The notes under the pieces were generated by a model that saw only the letters and a list, made by a program, of their open reading frames with translations, was not told where the DNA came from and searched no databases. 34,437 nucleotides of DNA. Origin: Actinomycetes bacterium. GTDB taxonomy: Bacteria > Actinomycetota > Acidimicrobiia > Acidimicrobiales > RAAP-2. The stretch lies in the NCBI GenBank assembly GCA_021828055.1, contig JAKATH010000018.1, forward strand, positions 1 to 34,437. The letters are read 5' to 3'. This document shows, piece by piece, positions 16,403 to 24,374 of this stretch (positions within the stretch are counted from its first letter, which is position 1; the number at the start of each line of letters is the position of its first letter). The position numbers and the translations under genes were made by a program.

Positions 16403-17514
16403 CGCTCTTTCCATGGCAAGAGCGAGACGTGGACGACCCCGTCGTCCTCTCCGCCTCCGACGGCTTTGATCGCGCGGTCGACCTCGTCCAGCCCGAAGGT
16501 GTGCGTCGTGAGCCTTTCGAGCGGGAAGCGGCGCGAAGCAAGCTGAGCGAGTGCGAGCTCGCAGGCACGGTAGCTGTGGCCACGGGCGCTCTTGAGGGTG
16601 ATCGCCTTCTCGGTGACCGTCTTGATCGGGAAGTCGGGGAAGGCGGCCATCTCGCCTTGGACGACGAGGGTGCCTCCTCGACGCCGCAACGCCGCGATCC
16701 CCAGCAGCACCGGGGCGGTGCCGGCACCAGCGGTGCAGTCCAGCACCACGTCCACCCCGGTCCCTCCGGTGACCTCGTGGATCCGCTCCAGCGGGTCCTG
16801 GCGGTCGACGTCGACGACCTCGTCCGCGCCGAGCGTCCGGGCGAGCTCGAGCCGTGCGGCGTCCCTCGCCGTCCCAGTGACGACCACGAGAGACGCCCCG
16901 GCCTGTCTGGCTGCCACCACCTGCGACAGCCCCTGCTGGCCCGGCCCCTCGACGAGCACGCGCGAGTTGCACCCCACGCCGCCGTCGAACAGCGCCCATT
17001 CGATGCCGTTGGACAACGGGGTCACGATGCCCGCCAGCTCTGCGGTCACCCCGTCGGGCACCCTGTGCAAGACCGCGTTCCACGGCAGGTAGAGGTAGTG
17101 CGCGAAGCCACCCCACAGGTGGTGCGGGTGCTCGGCCGAGGTGTACCCGTATCGCCGGGCGTCCGGGTTGGTGCGCCAGTCGGTGGCCCCGCAGTGCCGG
17201 TACTCGCCCCGATGGCACCACTCGCACCGCCGGCAGGGCACGTAGTGCTCCACGAAGACCCGGTCGCCCTCGGTGAATCCCTGACGCTCGGCGAACACGC
17301 GGCCGACTCGCACCAGGGTCCCCACGTTCTCGTGCCCCATGATGACCGGTGCCGTGAACGGCGGCGCGCCGTACATCTTCACGTCAGTCCCGCAGATGCC
17401 GGCCACGTCGACACGCAGCAGGGCTGCGTCCTCGGGGACGTCGGGCATCGGGAACTCCCGGAGCTCGGTCGTGCCCGGTGCGGTCCGAACGGCGGCCAGC
17501 ACCTGTTCGCTCAC
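16399..17514 (-). CDS. Zinc-dependent medium-chain alcohol dehydrogenase
   Basis: A 371-residue MDR dehydrogenase, GTG start 17514 with GGAGGGATCA upstream. Catalytic zinc: Cys41 (GICGTD) and His61-Glu62 (GHE). Structural zinc: Cys94, Cys97, Cys100, Cys108. The nucleotide-binding loop is EGPGQQGLSQVVAARQAG, followed by LGADEVVDVDRQDPL. It oxidises an alcohol or polyol with NAD(P)+ in the cytoplasm. First gene of the dehydrogenase-RpiB-LLM unit, divergent from the decarboxylase-family gene at 17648; the shared control region holds two operator-like repeats. Confidence 0.9.
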   Translation of the reverse strand: MSEQVLAAVRTAPGTTELREFPMPDVPEDAALLRVDVAGICGTDVKMYGAPPFTAPVIMGHENVGTLVRVGRVFAERQGFTEGDRVFVEHYVPCRRCEWCHRGEYRHCGATDWRTNPDARRYGYTSAEHPHHLWGGFAHYLYLPWNAVLHRVPDGVTAELAGIVTPLSNGIEWALFDGGVGCNSRVLVEGPGQQGLSQVVAARQAGASLVVVTGTARDAARLELARTLGADEVVDVDRQDPLERIHEVTGGTGVDVVLDCTAGAGTAPVLLGIAALRRRGGTLVVQGEMAAFPDFPIKTVTEKAITLKSARGHSYRACELALAQLASRRFPLERLTTHTFGLDEVDRAIKAVGGGEDDGVVHVSLLPWKER

Positions 17515-17593
17515 TGATCCCTCCGTCCCGAAGCGTCCAGTGCCTCTCGGGTGCTCGGTTCCAGCTCTTCGGTCGAAAGGTATCCTAATTAGT

Positions 17594-17628
17594 CATTGGT
17601 GCCACCGTTTTGGCCATTGGTACCACCG
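17594..17628. promoter_or_regulatory. Tandem 14-bp operator-like repeats (GntR/FadR pattern)
   Basis: CATTGGTGCCACCG (17594-17607) and CATTGGTACCACCG (17615-17628) differ by one base and are exactly 21 bp apart, two DNA turns, so both face the same side. Each contains TGGT-N3-ACC. They lie in the 133-bp divergent region between the dehydrogenase (17514) and the decarboxylase-family gene (17648), placed to control both. Confidence 0.65.
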
Positions 17629-17647
17629 CTCGGACGAGGGGAGCCGC

Positions 17648-18616
17648 GTGGCCGACGGGAAGGTTCGACTGAAGACGGTGACCCGCACCCAGGGCGCCAA
17701 CCGCGCCCTCAAGAACGGGTCCGTGCAGCCTTACCGGGCGACCCTCGAATTCGAGGAGGTGCCGGTGCTTGTGCATGCCTTCCGCAGGATGGTCCGCCAG
17801 CTGGAGTTCGATGTCTGCGAGATGGCCTTCACCACGTACCTGTGCGCCAAGGCCTTCGGCGTGCGGATGACGGCCCTGCCGGTGTTTCTCGTGAGGGGCT
17901 TCCACCACGGGGCCATCGTCAGGCGATCCGACGGGCCCCTACGCGAGCCGGCCGACCTGGTGGGCACCCGAGTCGGCGTGAACCGGGGCTACACCGTGAC
18001 GACCGGGGTGTGGGCGAGGGCGATCCTCGCCGAGGAGCATGGCGTCGACCTCGACCAGATCACGTGGGTGGTTTCCGACGACGACCATGTCGCGGCCTAC
18101 AGCCCTCCGCCCAACGTGGTGCCGCTCGACCCGGGGCAAGAGCTCGACGAGCTGCTCGAAAACGGGGCGCTTTCCGCCATCGTCGGTGCCACTGCACAGC
18201 CGCCGGACACCGAACCCTTCATCCCTGAGCCCGAGGAGGCGGGCTTCCGCGCGCTGGCCCAACGGGGCTTCTATCCGATCAACCACACGATCGTCGTGCG
18301 TGACGAGCTGCTCGACGACGATCCCGCGCTCGCCGCCGATCTGTTCGAGGCGTTCGCTGAGGCCAAGAGCCGCTACGTGGAGCAGCTGCACCGGCCGGTG
18401 GCCGGCGGCACGGCGGACGACGGCGCCGCCGGCCCAGACGTCATCTACCGGCGCGTCATGGAGATCACGGGTGGCGACCCGCTCCCCTACGGGATCCAGC
18501 CCAACTGCGCGATGATCGAGAAGCTCATCGATCATGCGCTGCGTCAGCGCATCCTTCCGGAGCCGCCGGCCGTCGACGCCCTGTTCGCACCGGCAACCAG
18601 GAACCTTGTCGGCTGA
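17648..18616 (+). CDS. 4,5-dihydroxyphthalate decarboxylase family protein 1
   Basis: A 322-residue protein, GTG 17648 with GAGGGGAG upstream. The order of features matches the dihydroxyphthalate decarboxylase (Pht5/OphC) family, which has a periplasmic-binding-like fold: FDVCEMAFTTYLCAKAFG, LPVFLVRGFHHGAIVRR, the loop EPADLVGTRVGVNRGY-x-VTTGVWARAIL, and the C-terminal DPLPYGIQPNCAMIEKLIDHALRQRIL. There is no signal peptide, so a cytoplasmic enzyme is more likely than a binding protein. The 17339-17647 part of the longer open frame is not coding. A paralogue is at 30156. Confidence 0.8.
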   Translation: MADGKVRLKTVTRTQGANRALKNGSVQPYRATLEFEEVPVLVHAFRRMVRQLEFDVCEMAFTTYLCAKAFGVRMTALPVFLVRGFHHGAIVRRSDGPLREPADLVGTRVGVNRGYTVTTGVWARAILAEEHGVDLDQITWVVSDDDHVAAYSPPPNVVPLDPGQELDELLENGALSAIVGATAQPPDTEPFIPEPEEAGFRALAQRGFYPINHTIVVRDELLDDDPALAADLFEAFAEAKSRYVEQLHRPVAGGTADDGAAGPDVIYRRVMEITGGDPLPYGIQPNCAMIEKLIDHALRQRILPEPPAVDALFAPATRNLVG

Positions 18617-18619
18617 AGT

Positions 18620-18635
18620 CGGACCCGGCGGTCCG
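18620..18635. terminator. Short hairpin in convergent gap
   Basis: CGGACC-CGGC-GGTCCG forms a perfect 6-bp stem inside the 23-bp gap between two convergent stop codons. There is no T-tract, so it would act, if at all, as a weak bidirectional terminator. Confidence 0.35.
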
Positions 18636-18639
18636 GAGC

Positions 18640-19953
18640 TCAACGGCGAACAGCAGTCGCGAGCTGCGACACAGTCGCCACGGCGTCGCCGACCCCGGCT
18701 CCCGACGCGGTCAGCCGGCGGCAGTCCACGCTGGCCCGTGGCCAGTTCACGGTGACGGCCCCTTCCAGGTGGCCGCCCTCGCCGGCGAAGAGCGCCGCCC
18801 AGCGGGGCGGTGTCTGCTCGGGATCGCCCACAAGATGGTGCTCCACCCCGCGGAGCGGACGCCCGACGATCTGGATCTTCCAGTCGTACTGATCGCTCCA
18901 GACGTACTCCACCGGGCGATGCGGTCGCAGGTCGTCGGGATGGGTGATGTTGTGCGCGACGCATGCCGCCTGCTCGACCGCGTTGGTCCAGTGCTCGACA
19001 CGGGTCGTTTCCCCGTGCCCGGGGTGCAGCCAGCGGGCAACATCCCCCGCGCACCACACGTCCCGAGCGTCGACAGCCCGGCAGAACTCGTCGCACAGTA
19101 TGCCGTCGTCGACAGTCAGGCCCGACCCGACGAGCCAGGGGTCGTTCGGGAGCGCGCCGATCCCGACTACCGCGACGTCGGCACGGAGCACGCGGCTGTC
19201 CGTCAGTCCGACCTCGATCCGTCCTTCCTCTCCCTCGAGCGACGCCACGCCCACGCCGAAGCGGGTCGCGACTCCATGCCGGGTGTGGACGGTCTCGAGC
19301 AGCTGCCCGACCTGGTCTCCAACGACGCGCGACGCGGGCGCCGTCAGCGGGTCGACAACCGTCACCCGGCACCCGAACGACGTTGCGGCCGCGGCCACTT
19401 CCGCCCCGATGAACCCCGCGCCGACCACTACCACCGAGCGGCCGGCTCGAAGGCTCCCCCGGAGCTGATCGCTGTCACCACGCGTTCGCAGGAGGTGAAC
19501 CCCCGAGCGGGCAGCCCAAGGCGACGGCCGCGCCGATGCACCCGTGGCGATGACGCACGCGCCGTAGTCGAGGAACGATGTGTCCGACACGTGCACGCGG
19601 TGACCGGCCACGTCGAGCTGGGTGGCCGCAACACCCAACCGAAGCTCGACGCCGATCGACGCCGCTCCCTCCGGGGTGAGCAGCTGGAGCTTTGCCTCGT
19701 CGTAGTGGCCGGTCAGGTACTGCTTGGAGAGCGGAGGCTTGTCGTACGGCAGCTCCTGCTCGTCCCCGACGAGGGCGATTCGCCCCACGAACCCCTCGCG
19801 CCGCAACGCCTGGGCGGTGCGAACCCCGGCCACCGACGCGCCGACCACCACCACGCGGGCCGGCGGCTCCGTGGCCCGGTCAGCGCGCAGGATTCCTGCC
19901 TTGCTGCGGCGAGCCGAGATGCGCCTGCGTCGTGAACAGGACTGCCTCCTCAC
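18640..19953 (-). CDS. Ferredoxin reductase (FAD/NAD(P)H, oxygenase-type)
   Basis: A 437-residue pyridine-nucleotide oxidoreductase of the ferredoxin reductase class serving Rieske oxygenases and P450s. FAD motif VVVGASVAGVRTAQALR near residues 34-50, the DKPPLSKQYL signature, NAD(P)H motif VVVVGAGFIGAEVA, the second FAD site DVWCAGDVA, then VEHWTNAVEQA. It passes electrons to the ferredoxin at 9815, inferred because no other ferredoxin is present. The first 30 residues are Arg-rich and not conserved, so GTG 19953 may be too early; no better ATG is available. It follows LivF by 95 bp on the same strand. Confidence 0.87.
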   Translation of the reverse strand: MRRQSCSRRRRISARRSKAGILRADRATEPPARVVVVGASVAGVRTAQALRREGFVGRIALVGDEQELPYDKPPLSKQYLTGHYDEAKLQLLTPEGAASIGVELRLGVAATQLDVAGHRVHVSDTSFLDYGACVIATGASARPSPWAARSGVHLLRTRGDSDQLRGSLRAGRSVVVVGAGFIGAEVAAAATSFGCRVTVVDPLTAPASRVVGDQVGQLLETVHTRHGVATRFGVGVASLEGEEGRIEVGLTDSRVLRADVAVVGIGALPNDPWLVGSGLTVDDGILCDEFCRAVDARDVWCAGDVARWLHPGHGETTRVEHWTNAVEQAACVAHNITHPDDLRPHRPVEYVWSDQYDWKIQIVGRPLRGVEHHLVGDPEQTPPRWAALFAGEGGHLEGAVTVNWPRASVDCRRLTASGAGVGDAVATVSQLATAVRR

Positions 19954-20048
19954 CTATTCCCAGGTTGCGGCTGACGACTGCCACGTCGGCCGCTGTCCCT
20001 GGGCCGCGATCAATCTGCCGGTCGCCACCGGCTGCCACGCCCACGGAG

Positions 20049-20822
20049 TCATATGGCAAGAGCGCGTCGGAGCTGCTCGCCGATTCCGCGACCGCGCTCG
20101 GTGTCGCCGATCGAGCTGCCCACCCCCAGGTAGCGCTCGACGACCGCGGGGTTCTCCAGCAGCTCCTTCCCGGTACCACTCAGGGTGATCCGTCCTTGCT
20201 CGAGCAGGTAGGCCCTGTCGGCATTGGTGAGCGCCTGCCAACCGTTCTGCTCGACGAGCAAGATGCCCACGTCCCGTTGGCGGAGCTCGACGATCACCCG
20301 GAAGATGACCTCTACCACGAGCGGAGCGAGGCCGAGGGAAGGCTCGTCGAGCAGGAGGTACCTCGGGAGTCCCATCAGCCCGCGGGCGATCGCCAGCATC
20401 TGCTGCTGGCCGCCCGACAGCGAGCCGGCGTAGTGGCGCAGCCGGGTGCGAAGGTCCGGGAAGAGGCCGAGCATGTCCTCGAGCCGGGACGCAAGCTCGC
20501 GCCTGCTCTTGAGTGCGTACGCGCCGAGCTGGAGGTTCTCCCGCACGGTGAGGTTGGCGAACACCTGACGCCCTTCCGGCACGTGAGCGATGCCCGCTCG
20601 CACCACCTCTCGTTCGGAGCGGAACTGGAGCCGCTCGCCGTCCACTGACACGGAGCCACCGGACCTGCGGATCAGCCCGGACATGGCGCGGAGCAGCGTC
20701 GACTTCCCCGCCCCGTTGGCGCCGATCACCGCGGCGACGGTCGAAGGCTCCACGGACAAGCTCACGCCGTGGAGCACGTCCGCCCCTTCGTACCCGGCGC
20801 GAAGAGCTTCCACCTGGAGCAT
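20049..20822 (-). CDS. livF: ABC transporter ATP-binding protein LivF type
   Basis: A 257-residue ABC ATPase: Walker A GANGAGKS (residues 34-41), the Q-loop region IAHVPEGRQVF typical of LivF, signature LSGGQQQ, Walker B YLLLDEPSLGLAP and the switch in LLVEQN (E/Q rather than H, usual in LivF). The ATG at 20822 shares one base with the stop of the upstream fusion gene (TGATG). With the LivHMG fusion it completes the importer and, having a full signature motif, likely carries the competent ATPase half-sites. Confidence 0.93.
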   Translation of the reverse strand: MLQVEALRAGYEGADVLHGVSLSVEPSTVAAVIGANGAGKSTLLRAMSGLIRRSGGSVSVDGERLQFRSEREVVRAGIAHVPEGRQVFANLTVRENLQLGAYALKSRRELASRLEDMLGLFPDLRTRLRHYAGSLSGGQQQMLAIARGLMGLPRYLLLDEPSLGLAPLVVEVIFRVIVELRQRDVGILLVEQNGWQALTNADRAYLLEQGRITLSGTGKELLENPAVVERYLGVGSSIGDTERGRGIGEQLRRALAI

Positions 20823-23800
20823 CACGACACCACTTGAGAGCTGCCGAAGTACGCCTCGATCACCTGCGGGTCCGATTGCACGGTCGCGGGGGGTCCCTCG
20901 GCGATCACCCGCCCCTCGTTCATGACGGTGACCGAGTCGGCGACGCCCATGACGAGCGCCATGTTGTGGTCGACCACCAAGAGGGTGAGGCCCGCCCTCC
21001 GCACGCCCAGAAGCATGGCACCCAGCTCCAGCGTCTCGGCGTCGTTCATTCCCGCGCCCGGCTCGTCCAAGAGCAGCAGGTCCGCCCCGGACATGAGCGC
21101 CCGCCCGAGGTCGAGGTGCTTCTGGGCCGCCAGCGGAAGGACGTGGGCCGGCTGGTCCGCCACGTGGTCCAGGCCCACCACCTCCAAGATGGCCCTCGCC
21201 CGCTTCACGGTGCGCTGCTGCTCACGGAAGGCCTTCGGCAACCAGAGGGACTGGGCCACGTACCCCGCCCTGCTGAACCGGTAGCCGCCGATGAGGACAT
21301 TCTCCAGGACCGTCAACCCGGGAAACACCCGGGACGTCTGGAAGGTCCGGAAGAGCCCCAGGCGCGCGATCACGTCCGGCCGCAGATCACTGATGTCCTG
21401 GCCATGCAGCTCGACCCGGCCGCGGTCCGACCTGTAGAGGTTGGTCACGAGGTTGAAGAGCGTCGACTTTCCGGCCCCGTTCGGGCCGATCAGGGCGGTG
21501 ATGGAGCCGGTGGCGACCTCGATGCTCACGTCGTCGACCGCCAGCACGCCGCCGAACGCCTTGCTGACGCCCTCGACGCGGAGTGCCGGCGGCACGTTCG
21601 CAGTCTCCGGACCTGCGGGGGAGGCCGGGGCGGAGCTCGTGCCGGCGCCGTCCCCGGGCCGGTGCACAGGTGGTGCTCGCCCAGTCCGGTCGTTCATGGC
21701 CACCACGGCGGAGCGGGATCCCGCCGCCGATTCCTGGCCGGTCCCGCCCTCGGAGCCGTTGCCACCGACTGCCTGCTGCTGCAGCGACAGGCGGGGCGCC
21801 GCCGTGGTCGATGTCCCCCTGGCCGCCTCAGTGATCGTGGCGCGGAGGGTGAGCCCTGTGTCGGGTGCCCCTGCCGACGCCAGAGCTGCCGCGCCGACTG
21901 CGCTACCGGCCAACTGCAGCGGTGCCTCGGTGTGGAGGCCGCGGTCAGCGCTCACGAGCCGCCGCTGCACCAGCCCGACGGCGCTGCGCACCGCCGTCAG
22001 CGCGCCGCCATAGAGGCCGGTCGGCAGGTACCGGAGGAAGAACACCAGCAGCGCGCCGTCGACCAAGGGCTCGTAGTTCTGCAGGTTCTGCGCCACCTCG
22101 GGGAAGAAGGTGAGCAAGGTCGTGCCGATCAGAGGCCCGGCGAGGGTCCCGCTGCCGCCCACGACGAGCATGGTGATCAGCTCCAGCGACATCGACGACC
22201 CCACCATCGTCGGGGCGAAGTAGCGGAAGTAGCAGGCATACAGCGTCCCTGCCACCGATGCCATGACGGCGCTGATGACGAACACGACCACCTTGTTCTT
22301 CACGAGGTTGAGCCCCAGGCTTCTGGTGCCGATGTCGTCGCTGTGCATGGCCCACAGCATGCGGCCGCGGTTCGACCGGAGAATGTTGGCAGTCACCAGC
22401 AGCGCTGCACCGACGAGGACCCAGATGAGGAAGTAGAAGTGAGTGTCTGTACCGAATGTGAGGCCGCCCACGCTGAAACTCGGTATCCCCGCGATCCCAG
22501 ACGGACCGCCGGTGAACGAGAAGCCGGTGGCGAGCGACTCCACGAGGACCCCGAAGATCAGGGTCACGATGGCGAGGTACATGCCGCGCACGCGGCTCCC
22601 AGCAAGTCCCAGGACGGCCGCCACCGCCGCCGAGAGGGCGACACCTGCCAGCAGGGCAAGGACGGGCGGCCAACCGTGCTCGACCATCAGCACCGACGAC
22701 GTGTAGCCGCCCACGGCCATGAAGGCCGCCTGGCCCAGACTGACCTGGCCGGCCACACCCGTGAGCAGCCCCAACCCCACAATGGTGAGGCAGAAGATGC
22801 CGGTGATGTTGATGGCCCGCATGTCGCCGGCTGTCGACACCAAGAAGGGCAAGGCGATCATGGCGGCGGCCACCGCCGCCGTTCCGACGCGGCTGCTTCG
22901 GGCCCCCATGCGAACAGGGAGCACGATGCGACCACCCCGTGTCTCCGCCACGTCGGCCCGCCCGCCGCGAACTCTCCCGAGCAACCCCTGCGGACGCCAG
23001 ACCAGCAAGAGGATGAGGAGCCCGAGACTGATCGCCGTCCCAAACGAGTCCGAGACGTAACCGCCGACGAGCGCCTCCACGACGCCCAGGACGAGCCCAC
23101 CGGCGCCCGCCCCGAAGACGGAGCCCAAGCCGCCCAACGTCACCGCGATGACCCCGAAGTTCGTGTACGAGGCCATCGAGCCGAATGTGAGCGAGGTCAG
23201 CGGCAGGATGACGGCGCCTGCGATCACCCCGAGCACCGCGCTGAGGCAGAACGACAGGAGGACGGTGCGCTCTGCGCTGATCCCCATGAGGCGCGCCGCC
23301 CGCTGGTTCTCGGCGGTGCCCCGGAATGCCATCCCCATCTTCGTCTTGTTGAGGAAGAGCCAGATGCCGGTCACGCACACGACGGCGACGGCGGCCACCC
23401 AGATGTCCTGGGTGGCGATGTCGACACCGTTCACGCTGAGCGGGCTGGAGCCACTGAACGGCGACAGCGTGTACGGTGTGGTCCCCCAGATGAGGAAGGC
23501 GACTCCCTCGTACGCCGTCAGCATGCCGCCCAGGAGCATGAGCAGGTTGGTATGCGAGACGCGCTTGCTGGCGGGACGGATGATGAGCCACTCCGTGGCG
23601 GCCATCACCACCGTCATGATGGCGAGCGACAGCAGGAAAGCGACGATCAGGGGCAGCTTGCCGTTGGCCCGCAAGCTGTACATGACGAGCGCGCCCATGG
23701 CGACGAAGGCGCCCTGGGCCAGGTTGAGCACCTTGGTGACGTTGAACACCAGAGAGAACCCGATGGCGAGCAACCCGTAGATCGCGCCGGTGACCAACCC

Positions 23801-23830
23801 TCCGATGAGGATGTTCAGAAACTCGACCAT
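20822..23830 (-). CDS. LivH-LivM-LivG fusion (two permeases and one ATPase in one chain)
   Basis: A single 1002-residue frame that fuses three normally separate branched-chain-type importer parts. LivH (about 1-290) starts NILIGGLVTGAIYGLLAIGFSLVFNVTKVLNLAQG and ends WRPQGLLG. LivM (about 305-620) has GVAGQVSLGQAAFMAVGGYT and GTLAGPLIGT. A low-complexity linker of about 125 residues follows. LivG (748-1002) has Walker A GPNGAGKS (782-789), Walker B LLLLDEPGAGMN (918-929) and the H-switch VVDH (His955). The LivG signature is degenerate: LPLAAQ (898-903) where LS-x-GQ is expected. LivF is coupled downstream. The binding proteins at 7161 and 24375 likely feed it. Confidence 0.93.
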   Translation of the reverse strand: MVEFLNILIGGLVTGAIYGLLAIGFSLVFNVTKVLNLAQGAFVAMGALVMYSLRANGKLPLIVAFLLSLAIMTVVMAATEWLIIRPASKRVSHTNLLMLLGGMLTAYEGVAFLIWGTTPYTLSPFSGSSPLSVNGVDIATQDIWVAAVAVVCVTGIWLFLNKTKMGMAFRGTAENQRAARLMGISAERTVLLSFCLSAVLGVIAGAVILPLTSLTFGSMASYTNFGVIAVTLGGLGSVFGAGAGGLVLGVVEALVGGYVSDSFGTAISLGLLILLLVWRPQGLLGRVRGGRADVAETRGGRIVLPVRMGARSSRVGTAAVAAAMIALPFLVSTAGDMRAINITGIFCLTIVGLGLLTGVAGQVSLGQAAFMAVGGYTSSVLMVEHGWPPVLALLAGVALSAAVAAVLGLAGSRVRGMYLAIVTLIFGVLVESLATGFSFTGGPSGIAGIPSFSVGGLTFGTDTHFYFLIWVLVGAALLVTANILRSNRGRMLWAMHSDDIGTRSLGLNLVKNKVVVFVISAVMASVAGTLYACYFRYFAPTMVGSSMSLELITMLVVGGSGTLAGPLIGTTLLTFFPEVAQNLQNYEPLVDGALLVFFLRYLPTGLYGGALTAVRSAVGLVQRRLVSADRGLHTEAPLQLAGSAVGAAALASAGAPDTGLTLRATITEAARGTSTTAAPRLSLQQQAVGGNGSEGGTGQESAAGSRSAVVAMNDRTGRAPPVHRPGDGAGTSSAPASPAGPETANVPPALRVEGVSKAFGGVLAVDDVSIEVATGSITALIGPNGAGKSTLFNLVTNLYRSDRGRVELHGQDISDLRPDVIARLGLFRTFQTSRVFPGLTVLENVLIGGYRFSRAGYVAQSLWLPKAFREQQRTVKRARAILEVVGLDHVADQPAHVLPLAAQKHLDLGRALMSGADLLLLDEPGAGMNDAETLELGAMLLGVRRAGLTLLVVDHNMALVMGVADSVTVMNEGRVIAEGPPATVQSDPQVIEAYFGSSQVVS

Positions 23831-23856
23831 GCTGATCTACCGGGCTGACCTACCGG
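23831..23856 (-). repeat. 13-bp tandem duplication at the start of the Liv fusion
   Basis: GCTGATCTACCGG and GCTGACCTACCGG (plus strand) lie head to tail, one mismatch, immediately next to the ATG (23830) of the fusion gene. They take the place where a ribosome-binding site would be; none is obvious. Confidence 0.7.
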
Positions 23857-24098
23857 GGCGCGCTCGAGCCCCCGCTCTTGCGACACCCGAGCGTGACAAG
23901 ACGTCCTTCTCCTCGAGGTGGGTTCGTGCGGTGTGCCCGTGCGCCGGTCAGGATCCAGAGGGCAGCGTCAAACACGGTCGTCGATGTGCTGTTGTCGTGA
24001 CCGTCGTGGAGGTGGCCCTTGATATCGCCTGTCGACTTCGCCTCCTTCCCCAGGGCTTTGAGAGTCCTGGCCCCCGTGGCACCTGGCGCGAAGCCCAC
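23850..24098 (-). pseudogene. Remnant of a third Liv-type binding-protein gene
   Basis: The minus-strand frame contains GATGARTLKALGKEAKSTG, then DIKGH and DNSTSTT. These line up in order with GATEAKALEALEAEVNSTG, GIHGH and DNNSTPTT of the intact binding protein at 7161, and with the equivalent stretch of the one at 24375. Both ends diverge, and there is no signal peptide or remaining domain. It is therefore a decayed fragment of a former third binding-protein gene, placed directly between the second binding protein and the permease fusion. Confidence 0.65.
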
Positions 24099-24374
24099 CG
24101 CCCGTGTGACTACGACTGACCCCGTACCGCGTTGTCACGTTTTGTCACGCCCGCCTCCGTTCTGGTTGGACGTACGGATGACGCTCACGGGTTTCCCAAT
24201 CCGCGAGAGAACGCATGGGGGCCCCCCTGTCGATCGCATCCCGCTGCCGCTTCGCCAGCAGCTATCAGAATCAGTTTCTCAACGCCCGGATCGCGTTGTC
24301 AAGGCAGGCCGTTCGCCTGTACGTCTCGCCTGTACGTCTGACCTGTACGTCGCCTCCAACCAAGCGCCGCGTCG
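24099..24374. other. Gene-free stretch with 13-bp repeats
   Basis: No convincing gene. It contains a doubled TTGTCACG/TTTTGTCACG motif near 24132-24149 and the 13-bp tandem repeat at 24314-24352. Probably eroded sequence left from the binding-protein remnant. Confidence 0.5.
24314..24352 (+). repeat. Tandem repeat, 13 bp x 3
   Basis: CGCCTGTACGTCT (24314-24326), an identical copy (24327-24339), and GACCTGTACGTCG (24340-24352), just after the stop of the second binding protein. Confidence 0.85.

Noticed and set aside
17648-18616. Periplasmic (NMT1/TauA-like) binding protein
   Set aside because: Same fold class, but no signal peptide, and the sequence pattern fits dihydroxyphthalate decarboxylases.
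20834-23848. 1004-residue plus-strand open frame opposite the Liv fusion
   Set aside because: It is the antisense shadow of a clear transporter gene; it is His/Arg/Gln-rich with no domains.
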